From IMG/VR virus record IMGVR_UViG_3300010334_003180, positions 1 through 49,859 of that record: a stretch of DNA of 49,859 nt; one strand, given 5' to 3'. The DNA comes from a virus. The translations under genes and the position numbers were made by a program. Positions 24,665-33,112 of this stretch are shown here, piece by piece; the stretch's first letter is position 1, and every line of letters starts with the position of its first letter. Under the pieces are notes generated by a model. It searched no databases, was not told the origin of the DNA, and saw nothing but the letters and a program-made list of their open reading frames with translations.

Positions 24665-26563
24665 TTAGAATTTTTTACCGTATGAACTTGTTGGAACAGT
24701 TAAAAACGCGGGAGTAACCGTTAAAGGTCCAACAGCGACTTGAAGTTTATTATTTTCGGCTTCTTCTAATGCCATAGCTTTCATTTGTCCAAATTTACCT
24801 AATATATCAAAATTTGGTGCACCACTTGGCATCGCTCCGGTTGGGATACCCAAACTTTGCATTTCTTCAATAGCACCAATAAACGCTCTTGATTCTGAAT
24901 AACCATCCAATAATTGAGCTGCGTATAATATTGGTAATGGAATGTCACTACCAAATCCCGGAACATTTAATAAATTTAATAATGCAAGAATATCGTCAAT
25001 TAAATTTTTACATTTACGATAATCAGTTATTAATCCAATAATCGCCAATAATAACGCCAATAATTTTAATATCATTGCGTATTTTTTAACAATTTTTTCT
25101 TTAGCAATATCTTGGATAACTTGTTGAACTAATTTTAAAATATCTTCTTTAATTAATTTATATAATTCCTCAACAAAGATTGCACCTACTTTGGATACTA
25201 AATTAATAAAGAATTTTTTAAATATTTTTGCGAAGTCAGTGAATGATTTTATATTATCCGCCAATATATTACCTAAAGCTTTATACATAACAATTATTGG
25301 TAATATCATTTTTGGAGTGATTAATGCCCCAATCATTCCGTTAGTTATTAATTTTATAAAATTAGTATCAACAACAACTTGAGGGTCAATGTTTATACCA
25401 ATACCAGCCCAAGCTGGATTATTAGCCAATACATTAGTTACGTTATTTGCTGCATTTTCAAACTCAGAACCTTCATAATGATTCAATTGACCTAATGCAC
25501 CAACAATTTCGTTAAAATTAACAGGTAGTTCTATATTATCACAATCTTCAAATTGAATAACTCCTTTTTTAATGTTTGCGGTTCTAATGTCAATATTTCT
25601 TAAATCAATATCTGTAAACTCAAAAAATGAATCATCAATACCATCTAATTCAGCAAGTTTTGAAATACCACTAGTGTCTATTTCATTACCACCACTATCA
25701 AAACAAAGACCTAATATTCTTGCTAATATTACTTCGGCTTGACTGGCGTTTTGAACTTGTGATGTTCCGGCATTAATTTTCATAGATATTGCACCGGACA
25801 AAGATTCCATAATTGAACCTATTATATCAGTATCTTCAGACATTCTTATGGTATCATAATAATCCACCATAAATTCACCAACTTTAAGAGGGTTTGCTCT
25901 AGCTCCACTCAAATCAACTTTAAACCAATCACCATTCAAACCATTTGGACCTGAATTTGTATATGAAATATCAAATAAAGGTTGTCCTGATTTACCGATG
26001 TAATTATAAGTTGTAGTTTGTGTTGTTAATGCGTGTAATTGTCTATTCATTGAGAATGGAATCTGACCTGGTTGAGGTAAATTTTTCTCATAAATAATTG
26101 CGCCTACTTCGTCTTGAGGGTCAATTAATAGTCTATTAAATAAATCAACAGAACTAACTCTCACATAAACAGGACCGGAGGATGTATACGTTTGTTGCTG
26201 GTCACAACCTAATGCGGTTAAACAATCTTTGATAACTATTGTTCGTAATCTTGGTTGAACGTTTTTAATTGTTCTAATTAAAAGTCTTTTAATATATTTT
26301 GGAGAACCACTACCGTTTCCTCCGGACATATTGGTTAAATCTAAAAGTTGTTCAAACTGATTCTTAACTTGTTTTTGATATCTTTTAGTTTGATTTTTAA
26401 CACTTGTTAACGATTCGGAAACTTGGGATTTTGTCTTCTCAAAAGATTCTCCCGCCTTTTTATTTGCCTCATCATATTGCGACTTAATATCTGTAAAAGA
26501 TTTAGTCGCGTTAAGTTTTTTTTGAATTTTGTTATAATCAAAATTTATGTCTAATGATGGCAT
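24665..26563 (-). CDS. large tail/baseplate protein with hydrophobic C-terminal helices, 632 aa
   Basis: The N-terminal 75 residues are coiled-coil-like (SYDEANKKAG-type heptads). A folded middle (90-400) includes a Gly/Asn-rich stretch, PVYVRVSSVDLFNRLLIDPQ, and a hydrophilic beta region. From about 400 the protein turns helical and hydrophobic: LITNGMIGALITPKMILPII (405-424) and YAMILKLLALLLAIIGLITD (495-514) could insert in a membrane. The C-terminus is Ala/Gly/Pro-rich. I do not recognise the family. Two possibilities are a baseplate hub component and a tail-delivered protein that forms a channel in the host inner membrane. Upstream of the spike gene in the same operon. Confidence 0.65.
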   Translation of the reverse strand: MPSLDINFDYNKIQKKLNATKSFTDIKSQYDEANKKAGESFEKTKSQVSESLTSVKNQTKRYQKQVKNQFEQLLDLTNMSGGNGSGSPKYIKRLLIRTIKNVQPRLRTIVIKDCLTALGCDQQQTYTSSGPVYVRVSSVDLFNRLLIDPQDEVGAIIYEKNLPQPGQIPFSMNRQLHALTTQTTTYNYIGKSGQPLFDISYTNSGPNGLNGDWFKVDLSGARANPLKVGEFMVDYYDTIRMSEDTDIIGSIMESLSGAISMKINAGTSQVQNASQAEVILARILGLCFDSGGNEIDTSGISKLAELDGIDDSFFEFTDIDLRNIDIRTANIKKGVIQFEDCDNIELPVNFNEIVGALGQLNHYEGSEFENAANNVTNVLANNPAWAGIGINIDPQVVVDTNFIKLITNGMIGALITPKMILPIIVMYKALGNILADNIKSFTDFAKIFKKFFINLVSKVGAIFVEELYKLIKEDILKLVQQVIQDIAKEKIVKKYAMILKLLALLLAIIGLITDYRKCKNLIDDILALLNLLNVPGFGSDIPLPILYAAQLLDGYSESRAFIGAIEEMQSLGIPTGAMPSGAPNFDILGKFGQMKAMALEEAENNKLQVAVGPLTVTPAFLTVPTSSYGKKF

Positions 26564-26569
26564 AGTATA

Positions 26570-26950
26570 TTATTTTTTCATTTTATAAGAATCGTTATCT
26601 TTTGAAATATCTTTCTCCATTAACGTTCTTAATAATTCATCATCTCCTAAATCGGTAATTGAGAATCCCCCACCTGAATTAGTTGAGTTATTAGATTTTT
26701 CCCACATACCGGCTTGTAGTTTGGATAATGTTAATTTTTTTTCAACACAATCATTTATAATTTTTTGTTGTTTTTCAATAACCGGACCTATGATTGTCAT
26801 ATCTTCGGGGTCCTTCATCATTGTTAACATTTTATTTTGAATTCTGATTGCAGTATTTCTTTGTTCTACAAGTTCATTATAGATTTCCTGCATCAATGAT
26901 AACATTGATTCTTTACTTAGATTAATTTCTTTTTTTGTCGGTCTTCCCAT
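26570..26950 (-). CDS. coiled-coil protein, candidate small terminase, 126 aa
   Basis: Starts MGRPTKKEINLSKES; GRPTK openings are common in small terminase subunits. The centre is a long helical pair: EIYNELVEQRNTAIRIQNKML, then DPEDMTIIGPVIEKQQKIIND and SKLQAGMWEKSN. The layout (helix, short DP-x-x-M turn, helix) resembles the oligomerisation core of T4 gp16, which recognises DNA and stimulates the large terminase. A Gly/Asn/Ser linker precedes a short acidic tail. In T4 gp16 neighbours gp17, whereas here it is 18 kb from terL and on the other strand, so the assignment stays tentative. A TATTTAT box lies 4 nt upstream of its start. Confidence 0.45.
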   Translation of the reverse strand: MGRPTKKEINLSKESMLSLMQEIYNELVEQRNTAIRIQNKMLTMMKDPEDMTIIGPVIEKQQKIINDCVEKKLTLSKLQAGMWEKSNNSTNSGGGFSITDLGDDELLRTLMEKDISKDNDSYKMKK

Positions 26951-26954
26951 AACA

Positions 26955-26961
26955 ATAAATA
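26955..26961 (-). promoter_or_regulatory. TATTTAT box, putative phage late promoter
   Basis: Minus strand GATAAATATTTATTGTTATG, ending 4 nt before the ATG at 26950. It marks the start of the tail transcript downstream of the sigma-factor gene. Confidence 0.45.
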
Positions 26962-26975
26962 TTTATCATTAGATT

Positions 26976-27725
26976 TTATTTAATAATTGTTTGAATCAAT
27001 TCAAAATACATATTTTTGTATTTCTTCATAGACCCTCTAATTTCTTTGGTAGAAAGGTTAGTCATTTCTCTTAACGAGAGTAATATTATATTTTTGTTGA
27101 ACTTATTATTGTCGTTCCCGACAAAAATATTTTCATAGTTGTCAAATAAGTCATATAACGCCTGACCAAGTTTAATTTCATTTTCGCTTAGATTTTCATT
27201 TTTAATAAATAAATCTAATTTTATTAAAAAATGATGAATAACTCTTTCGGAATCTACACCGTCATTTTCAATGTAATAGGCAAATTCTTCATCGTTTTCT
27301 AAACTAGTTGAAATGTCTTCGTATGAAATTTTTCTATTAGTTTCTTTTTGGTCCTTAATAATTTGTCCCATAAGATAATTTTTACATATGGTTCCAAAAT
27401 AAGAGTAAGCCTTCTTTTCTTTAGAAGGCTTGAACTTATCTATTTTTGTTATTAAGAATGAGTGAGTATCTGTATGGATTTCATTAAAGTCCATATCTTT
27501 TCTATATAATTTGTATCTTCTAATAATTGAAGATATCATCTTATCTAAAGGTTTTAATAAAAACTCATTATAAATTTTATTTCTTTCGTGAGGGGAATCC
27601 GTTTCTAAAAACCGGATAACAGCCATTTCTTCACGAACATCAAAATAATTTAATTGGGTGGGTTTTCTACCTTTCTTCTTTAACTCAACACTGGTATCTC
27701 CTGTTAAATTAATTGGTTCGGACAT
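26976..27725 (-). CDS. sigma factor, gp55-like late transcription factor
   Basis: 249 aa. Residues about 45-135 fit a minimal sigma70 region 2: a long helix NKIYNEFLLKPLDKMISSIIRRY, then the core-binding/-10 recognition segment ITKIDKFKPSKEKKAYSYFG followed by TICKNYLMGQIIKDQKETNRK. The Phe-x-x-x-x-x-x-A-Y-x-(Y/F) pattern and the trailing basic helix are shared with T4 gp55, which directs host core polymerase to late promoters. The C-terminal 110 residues include a putative helix-turn-helix (LSLREMTNLSTKEIRGSMKKYKN). It lies at the head of the tail operon and overlaps the next upstream gene by 1 nt. It probably reads the TATTTAT boxes of this window. Confidence 0.8.
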   Translation of the reverse strand: MSEPINLTGDTSVELKKKGRKPTQLNYFDVREEMAVIRFLETDSPHERNKIYNEFLLKPLDKMISSIIRRYKLYRKDMDFNEIHTDTHSFLITKIDKFKPSKEKKAYSYFGTICKNYLMGQIIKDQKETNRKISYEDISTSLENDEEFAYYIENDGVDSERVIHHFLIKLDLFIKNENLSENEIKLGQALYDLFDNYENIFVGNDNNKFNKNIILLSLREMTNLSTKEIRGSMKKYKNMYFELIQTIIK

Positions 27726-28549
27726 TAAACTTCTTGTGGTTCGTATTTTATGGCTCTGTCATTAATAAAAAGATATTCTTTTTTTGCAGATTCAATCCAA
27801 AATTTAACCTCATTTGGTGTAATAACATCATCACCGTTTTTGTAATTCCAAAAAATAGAACCTTCTCTTAAATTCATATGTTTGTAACCGATTCTTGGTA
27901 TTGACATAATTTTAATTGAATTATAGGTCATTCTTAAAAAGAACTCATACCCAAATGTTAATTTAAATGATGGTTTTAATAATCCGTAATCAATGAATGA
28001 TTCTTTTTTAATTACAATTCCGGATAATTGGAAATTTTGATAATCTAATAAAGTTTCGTTAGTTAATACACCCATTTCAGGTGTGAAGTTTGCCGCGAAT
28101 GTTGCCTCATTCGTAAACCCTGCAAATTTTTCATTATTGTCAACATCAATCACAATTGGTAAGAACGCTTGAACATCTGAATATATTTCAGAATATTTTA
28201 AAACATTTTTAAACCAAATTGACGAATATTCATCATCAAATTCAAATAAAGAAACCCACGTTGATTTGGCACTTCTAACGCCATAATTAATTTGTGCTGC
28301 GTAATTTGGTTCTTTAGACCATTCAATTTTAACCACAGGTAAGTCACCAAAGTCAAAACCATTTAAGTATTCAACCAATGAAGTTTCATTTGTATGAACA
28401 ATTACAAGTTCGTTTATCTCTGTTTTTTGTATTTTTAATGATTCAATACATTTTTTAAAGTATTCATCAAAATCTCTAACTTTAGATGATTTAATTGGTA
28501 AAATTACCGATACATCAAATTTTTTAATTTCTTCCATATTATTCTTCAA
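27725..28549 (-). CDS. family 2-like glycosyltransferase (GT-A)
   Basis: 274 aa. N-terminal FDVSVILPIKSSKVRDFDEYF is the nucleotide-binding strand and loop of GT2 enzymes, and SLFEFDDEYSSIW (about residues 95-107) holds the acidic D-x-D-like metal site. The later half has the acceptor-domain pattern, with GYEFFLRM in place of the usual ED-Y/W-L motif. Transfers a sugar from a nucleotide donor; donor and acceptor unknown. No membrane segment. Its stop overlaps the sigma-factor start by 1 nt, and its start overlaps the next glycosyltransferase gene by 11 nt. Confidence 0.8.
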   Translation of the reverse strand: MKNNMEEIKKFDVSVILPIKSSKVRDFDEYFKKCIESLKIQKTEINELVIVHTNETSLVEYLNGFDFGDLPVVKIEWSKEPNYAAQINYGVRSAKSTWVSLFEFDDEYSSIWFKNVLKYSEIYSDVQAFLPIVIDVDNNEKFAGFTNEATFAANFTPEMGVLTNETLLDYQNFQLSGIVIKKESFIDYGLLKPSFKLTFGYEFFLRMTYNSIKIMSIPRIGYKHMNLREGSIFWNYKNGDDVITPNEVKFWIESAKKEYLFINDRAIKYEPQEV

Positions 28550-29600
28550 TTGTTTGTAGTTTAGATAATTGTTCTGTAAATGAATTTTGTCTAGTGGTTA
28601 AATAACCTTCAAACAATTTTACAGATTCTTTTTCAAAAGTTTCTTTAGTTGGTAATGAATCAACTGTTTTTTTCATTTCAACAAATAAATTTTCATTTAC
28701 ATTGTCCTCTAACCAATTTTGTAAATAATCGGCAATATAATCAACTAGTTGTATTTTATTATTAATCCATAATCCATTATCTTCAGTCATCCATTCAGGT
28801 AATAAATTAGGAACTAATCCCATCACAGGAACACCACATTTCATAGATTCTAAAGGGTATGTTCCGTAACCACTAACATCATCAATCCATACTGATAAAC
28901 AAGAATTTTGCAATCCTGTTGCAAATTCTTTTTCAGTTAAATTTCTCATATCTCTAAAAGTTATCCATCTATATTGTGGAAATTTAATATAAAATGTTTT
29001 AATTAAATTTGCGGTATCTCGTTGGTCTCTTGAATGTACTGTAATGATTGGGTTTGCTGGTAATACTTGAGGTATAAATTTATCTGAAATATAAGGTGTT
29101 AAGATATCAAATGATACATTTCTCATAACCGTTTCAATTTGTTCTTTTTGTTTGTTTGAAGTTGTAATACATTTAAAAAATCCTAATTCACTCCAAGTTT
29201 GACCTGGTTGTAATGTTTCTAACATATAATCATATGATTGACATAATACAATTTTACCACAAGGTAAATTTGTTATTTGCGACATAATAAACCCATATAA
29301 CTCAGGGATAATTATTAAATCTTCAGGAGAAACTTCCAAGTTTTGACCTTCAATCGATTTATGTGGAAGAGTCATATACTCTTCACCTAACCATTCAGAT
29401 ACTCCTGCATAATCAGGGGTTTCGTGTAAAATGATTGGGTTATAACCGGCGTTTAACAATGCCAATCCTAATCTATAGATATAAGCAATTGATGCTTTGG
29501 CATTACCTTTTGTGTCTTGAGCAATAAGATAAATTCTTGATTTCTTATTTTTCATATTCTCAATTGACAACTCTAATTTTGAAATTTGTTCTTGATTCAT
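28539..29600 (-). CDS. GT-B fold glycosyltransferase
   Basis: 353 aa. After a short N-terminal helix comes RIYLIAQDTKGNAKASIAYIYRLGLALLNAGYNPIIL-type Rossmann opening. The C-terminal donor domain shows PIITVHSRDQRDTANLIKTF, RWITFRDM, and GYGTYPLESMKCGVPVMG, the E-x(7)-E-like loop of GT4-type enzymes. The final helices fit the swap back into the N-domain. Overlaps the GT2-like gene by 11 nt, so the pair may act on one glycan, physically separate from the larger cluster beyond phoH. Confidence 0.75.
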   Translation of the reverse strand: MNQEQISKLELSIENMKNKKSRIYLIAQDTKGNAKASIAYIYRLGLALLNAGYNPIILHETPDYAGVSEWLGEEYMTLPHKSIEGQNLEVSPEDLIIIPELYGFIMSQITNLPCGKIVLCQSYDYMLETLQPGQTWSELGFFKCITTSNKQKEQIETVMRNVSFDILTPYISDKFIPQVLPANPIITVHSRDQRDTANLIKTFYIKFPQYRWITFRDMRNLTEKEFATGLQNSCLSVWIDDVSGYGTYPLESMKCGVPVMGLVPNLLPEWMTEDNGLWINNKIQLVDYIADYLQNWLEDNVNENLFVEMKKTVDSLPTKETFEKESVKLFEGYLTTRQNSFTEQLSKLQTIEE

Positions 29601-29601
29601 A

Positions 29602-29880
29602 TTATAATTTGTTTAGTAATTTTTTATATAGTAGCGTATTAAACGCAATTTTAAATGGTATTGATAAGTTATTTGTTCCTTTAGCCCCAAGTGTTTCATC
29701 AATTTCTTCCGGTTCATCCATAATGATTTCCATCATTAATTTAACTGTTTCATATTTTATGATACTGATATGTGCTGATTCTGTAACACCTGATGAAACT
29801 ACTTTTTCACCTTTAATTTGGACATAATCGTCTATTTTGTCTAAATCCAAATAATAATTTTCTCCTAATACTTTTAACAT
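29602..29880 (-). CDS. hypothetical protein, 92 aa
   Basis: Strand-rich N-terminus (MLKVLGENYYLDLDKIDDYVQIKG) that looks like a small beta hairpin domain, then a helix KYETVKLMMEIIMDEPEEID and a basic hydrophobic C-terminus. The family is unknown to me. Its start overlaps the stop of the degenerate HAD-like gene by one base, and it is 2 nt from the glycosyltransferase gene, so it belongs to the same transcript. Confidence 0.65.
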   Translation of the reverse strand: MLKVLGENYYLDLDKIDDYVQIKGEKVVSSGVTESAHISIIKYETVKLMMEIIMDEPEEIDETLGAKGTNNLSIPFKIAFNTLLYKKLLNKL

Positions 29881-30485
29881 TATGTAAATTTTGTTAATTC
29901 AAATTCTAATTCTTTAATCGTTGTTATTGAATTATTTGATTCGATATGTTTATTATATTCCGTTTGATATTTTATAATTATTTTATCATCCGGATGTTCT
30001 AATAATAGTGCAGGGTTTGACGTAAGTAAAACATCAATTTCATCCCACATCGAATTTATTGTGGAATTACTATAAAATTTTACTTTTTCTATCAAACATC
30101 CAAACTTTGATAGGAAAAATAAAGACGCCGGTTTTGATTTTCCAATTTCGTCAGACACTATTAATATATCGTGATTATCTCTTAAATTTAAATATATTTC
30201 ATTTAAATCGTTGAAGGTTGAATATTCGGTTGATTGTGAATGTCCAAAAATTTCCATCGGAAATTCTTCATATAAAAATGAATATAATTCTTCATCGTTT
30301 TGAAATTTAAAATGATTCCTAAGATTTAAACTATTGATGGGTGGGGTAATTTCATATTTAAAAGATTCTTCATCTTCTAACCCGTCTGTTTTATCTATCA
30401 TATATTTTTGATAGGTTTGTTCTATCTTATCTAAGGTATTTCTTAATACCCCATTAATTTCTATTGCTATCCTCATCTTTGTCAT
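29880..30485 (-). CDS. degenerate HAD-like protein, 201 aa
   Basis: The opening MRIAIEINGVLRNT has the shape of HAD motif I (hhhhDxDGVL) but reads E-I-N, so the nucleophile Asp is missing. DILIVSDEIGKSKPASLFFLSKFG matches a motif II/III region with a Ser, and WDEIDVLLTSNPALL a motif IV-like strand. The fold may therefore be kept for binding rather than phosphatase activity. The start could be 30485 (MTKMRIAI) or 30476; the first overlaps phoH by 32 nt. In T4-like phages related HAD proteins act as nucleotidases. No substrate can be inferred here. Confidence 0.6.
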   Translation of the reverse strand: MTKMRIAIEINGVLRNTLDKIEQTYQKYMIDKTDGLEDEESFKYEITPPINSLNLRNHFKFQNDEELYSFLYEEFPMEIFGHSQSTEYSTFNDLNEIYLNLRDNHDILIVSDEIGKSKPASLFFLSKFGCLIEKVKFYSNSTINSMWDEIDVLLTSNPALLLEHPDDKIIIKYQTEYNKHIESNNSITTIKELEFELTKFT

Positions 30486-31227
30486 CTTCTACGTTATCGT
30501 ATTTACTTAATATCTTACTGATTAATGGGTTTCTAACAATATCCTTTTTGTCTTTAAATTCAAATATTGAGATGTAGTTACTATCTCTAAATTTTTCAAT
30601 TGCGTCCCATAATCCACTATGGGTTTTGTTTTTATATTTATCTGATTGCTCAACGTCACCTGAGATGAAAAATTTACTATTAAACCCAATACGTGTTAAA
30701 AGTAATTTCATTTGACTTGGGGTTGCGTTTTGACCCTCTTCAAAAATTAATATTGAATTATCAATATTCATACCTCTCATAAATGCTAATGCAAATACTT
30801 CAATAACTTCAATCTCTTTTAATTTTTCCCTAGCTTCTTTACCAATTATTTTATTTAATAAATAATATGATGGGAAAATATATGGGTCTAACTTCTCTTC
30901 AACATTACCTGGTAATGAACCTAATTTTTCTTCAGCTTCAACCGCTGGTCTAACAATTATTATTTTTTCGTAAGGTGTTGTAGAATCTGAAAGTAAGTCA
31001 ATTGCCGCTTTCATTGTTATGTAACTTTTACCAACACCTGCGGGTCCTGAACAAACTGTTATTTCACTATCGATTAAAGTATCGTAATACTTTTTTTGAT
31101 TTGCAGTTAAAAACTTTTCCTTAGTTTTTTTCTTTATTATTTGACCAATTAAATCTTTTTTATTTATTGGTTTACCGGTTACTTCCGGAGTTGGTGTTGT
31201 GGTTGGTTTTCTTTTGCTTACAGCCAT
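30454..31227 (-). CDS. phoH: PhoH-like ATPase
   Basis: 257 aa, the length of a stand-alone phage PhoH domain. Walker A is GPAGVGKS (61-68), and Walker B is in ILIFEEGQNATPSQMK, followed by sensor FFISGDVEQSD. LTANQKKYYDTLID precedes the P-loop as in other PhoH proteins (Q-motif-like). PhoH proteins are RNA-binding ATPases/helicases abundant in marine and T4-like phages; the role in infection is not settled. The N-terminal 35 residues are basic with a Thr/Pro stretch. It is 7 nt from gmd. Confidence 0.9.
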   Translation of the reverse strand: MAVSKRKPTTTPTPEVTGKPINKKDLIGQIIKKKTKEKFLTANQKKYYDTLIDSEITVCSGPAGVGKSYITMKAAIDLLSDSTTPYEKIIIVRPAVEAEEKLGSLPGNVEEKLDPYIFPSYYLLNKIIGKEAREKLKEIEVIEVFALAFMRGMNIDNSILIFEEGQNATPSQMKLLLTRIGFNSKFFISGDVEQSDKYKNKTHSGLWDAIEKFRDSNYISIFEFKDKKDIVRNPLISKILSKYDNVEDDKDEDSNRN

Positions 31228-31234
31228 TTTTTAA

Positions 31235-32224
31235 TTATTGTTGTTTATAGTAGTTTAACCAATGTTCTATCATTTCGTCTAACATACTTTCAAAGGTATA
31301 GTCGTGAGACCAACCTGTGGCTTTAATTAATTTTGAGGAATCACCTTTTAAATTATGTAATTCTTCCGGTCTTAAAAATTTTTCATCTTGTGTGACATAT
31401 AATTTCCAATCTAAATCTAGCTTACCAAATACATATTCACATAAATCTTGTACTGAATGTGATATACCTGTAGAACAAACAAAATCGTCAGAGGTTTCTA
31501 ATTGTAGGATTTGCCACATTGCCTTAACATAATCTTTGGCGTGACCCCAATCTCGAGACGCATCTAAGTTACCTAGTTTAAGTTCATTTGATAAACCAAG
31601 TTTAATTTTAACGGCTTCTTTACATACTTTGTTGGTGACAAAATTAGTACCTCTTCTTGGTGATTCGTGATTAAATAAAATACCGTTTGAGATAAACATT
31701 CCATAAGAATTTCTATAGTTACGACAAATGTTGTAACTAAATACTTTAGAACATCCATATGGGGATACCGGATTCATTGGTGTAGTTTCTCTTTGATACC
31801 CATCTTCATCTATTGAATTACCAAACATTTCGGAAGAAGATGCTTGATAAATTTTAGTATTTGGCTTTATTAATTTAACCGCCTCCAATAGATTTAAAGT
31901 CCCAACACCTGTAACGTTTGTTGTGTAAAGAGGTTGGTCAAATGAAATCCTAACGTGAGATTGTGCAGCTAAATTATATATCTCATCAGGGTTAACTTTT
32001 TGGATAACATTTATCAATGATGACAAATCAGTTAAATCGGCATAATGTAATTTAATTTTAGTATAAACATCATCTAATCTTGATGTTTGATTTTCAGCGA
32101 CAGAATTTCTTTTTAAAGTTCCGTGAACTTCATAACCTTTTTCTAATAAAAATTCCGCAAGATAAGACCCATCTTGTCCGTTTATTCCAGTAATTAATGC
32201 AATTTTATTTTCTTGTGTTTTCAT
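31235..32224 (-). CDS. gmd: GDP-mannose 4,6-dehydratase
   Basis: 329 aa, close to the usual 340-370. Rossmann glycine motif GINGQDGSYLAEFLLEKGYEVHG (near residues 13-35), RNS after strand 2, and the family signature SHVRISFDQPLYT. Catalytic Ser/Tyr/Lys lie in ASSSEMFG and YGCSKVFSY. Converts GDP-D-mannose to GDP-4-keto-6-deoxymannose, the branch-point for GDP-fucose, GDP-rhamnose and GDP-perosamine. Overlaps the GDP-fucose synthase gene by 20 nt, and a DegT aminotransferase is two genes upstream, so the product probably feeds both. A GDP-mannose pyrophosphorylase is not clearly present, so GDP-mannose may come from the host. Confidence 0.95.
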   Translation of the reverse strand: MKTQENKIALITGINGQDGSYLAEFLLEKGYEVHGTLKRNSVAENQTSRLDDVYTKIKLHYADLTDLSSLINVIQKVNPDEIYNLAAQSHVRISFDQPLYTTNVTGVGTLNLLEAVKLIKPNTKIYQASSSEMFGNSIDEDGYQRETTPMNPVSPYGCSKVFSYNICRNYRNSYGMFISNGILFNHESPRRGTNFVTNKVCKEAVKIKLGLSNELKLGNLDASRDWGHAKDYVKAMWQILQLETSDDFVCSTGISHSVQDLCEYVFGKLDLDWKLYVTQDEKFLRPEELHNLKGDSSKLIKATGWSHDYTFESMLDEMIEHWLNYYKQQ

Positions 32225-33110
32225 AATTTTCTATAAACCAATTAATCGTTTCTTTTAATCCTTGTTCTATCGGGGTGAATTCAAAATTAGGTAAGTATGA
32301 TTTTAACTTTGAATTATCAGATGGTTTTCTAAATTGACCATCAGGTTTTGTTTTATCAAATATTACATTTCCTTTAAAGTTAAATTCTTTTACTAATAAG
32401 TCAACTAAGTCTTCAATACTAATTTCTTCTGAATTACTAAAAATTATTGGTTCTGATTCATTGTAGTTATCTAAAGCCCATTCAGATAATCTTCCAACAT
32501 CTTTAGAATAAATAAATTCTCTAAGAGGTTTACCACTACCCCAAACAATAAAATCCGTATTATCTCTTTGAGCTTTATACATTTTATGTAATAACATAGG
32601 GATTACGTGACCATTATCTAATGAAAAATTATCGTTAGGTCCGTAAATGTTAGTTGGTATAACTGAAACATATTCTAACCCATATTGTTCTCTATAAGCT
32701 CTGATTTGAATGTCCGCCATTCTTTTAGCGTAAGCGTATGGGTAATTAGAGAAATGAGGTTCTCCTATATGAATTTTTTTTTCAGTTAAAGGGTATTCAA
32801 TATTGTCCGGAAATATACAGGTAGATAAAAATGATACTAATTTTTTAACATTATGTAATCTTGCGGATTCAATGACATTCGTATTAATCATTATATTATC
32901 ATAAAAGAATTCACCTTTATAATTCATATTTGCACTAAGGCCCCCTACTTTACCTGCACAATGAATAACGTGAGTTGGTTTATAATAGTCAAACATTTTA
33001 TTTGTTTCTTGTGTGTTACGTAAATCATATTGTTTTCCAATTTTAATATCAGAATTAATTGATGACCCAACTAAACCATTACCTCCGGTTACTAATATTT
33101 TTTTTTCCAT
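32205..33110 (-). CDS. fcl: GDP-L-fucose synthase (3,5-epimerase/4-reductase)
   Basis: 301 aa. NADP-binding VTGGNGLVGSS at the N-terminus; family signature AGKVGGLSANMNYKGEF, catalytic Ser-x-Cys in SFLSTCIFPDN, Tyr-Lys in YPYAYAKRM, and GPNDNFSLDNGHVIPM. All are diagnostic for Fcl/WcaG. It turns the Gmd product into GDP-L-fucose. Partner genes are gmd (20-nt overlap) and, downstream in the metabolic sense, the GT10 and GT11 fucosyltransferases at 43944 and 44737. Together they form an almost complete fucosylation route. Confidence 0.94.
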   Translation of the reverse strand: MEKKILVTGGNGLVGSSINSDIKIGKQYDLRNTQETNKMFDYYKPTHVIHCAGKVGGLSANMNYKGEFFYDNIMINTNVIESARLHNVKKLVSFLSTCIFPDNIEYPLTEKKIHIGEPHFSNYPYAYAKRMADIQIRAYREQYGLEYVSVIPTNIYGPNDNFSLDNGHVIPMLLHKMYKAQRDNTDFIVWGSGKPLREFIYSKDVGRLSEWALDNYNESEPIIFSNSEEISIEDLVDLLVKEFNFKGNVIFDKTKPDGQFRKPSDNSKLKSYLPNFEFTPIEQGLKETINWFIENYENTRK

Positions 33111-33112
33111 AA

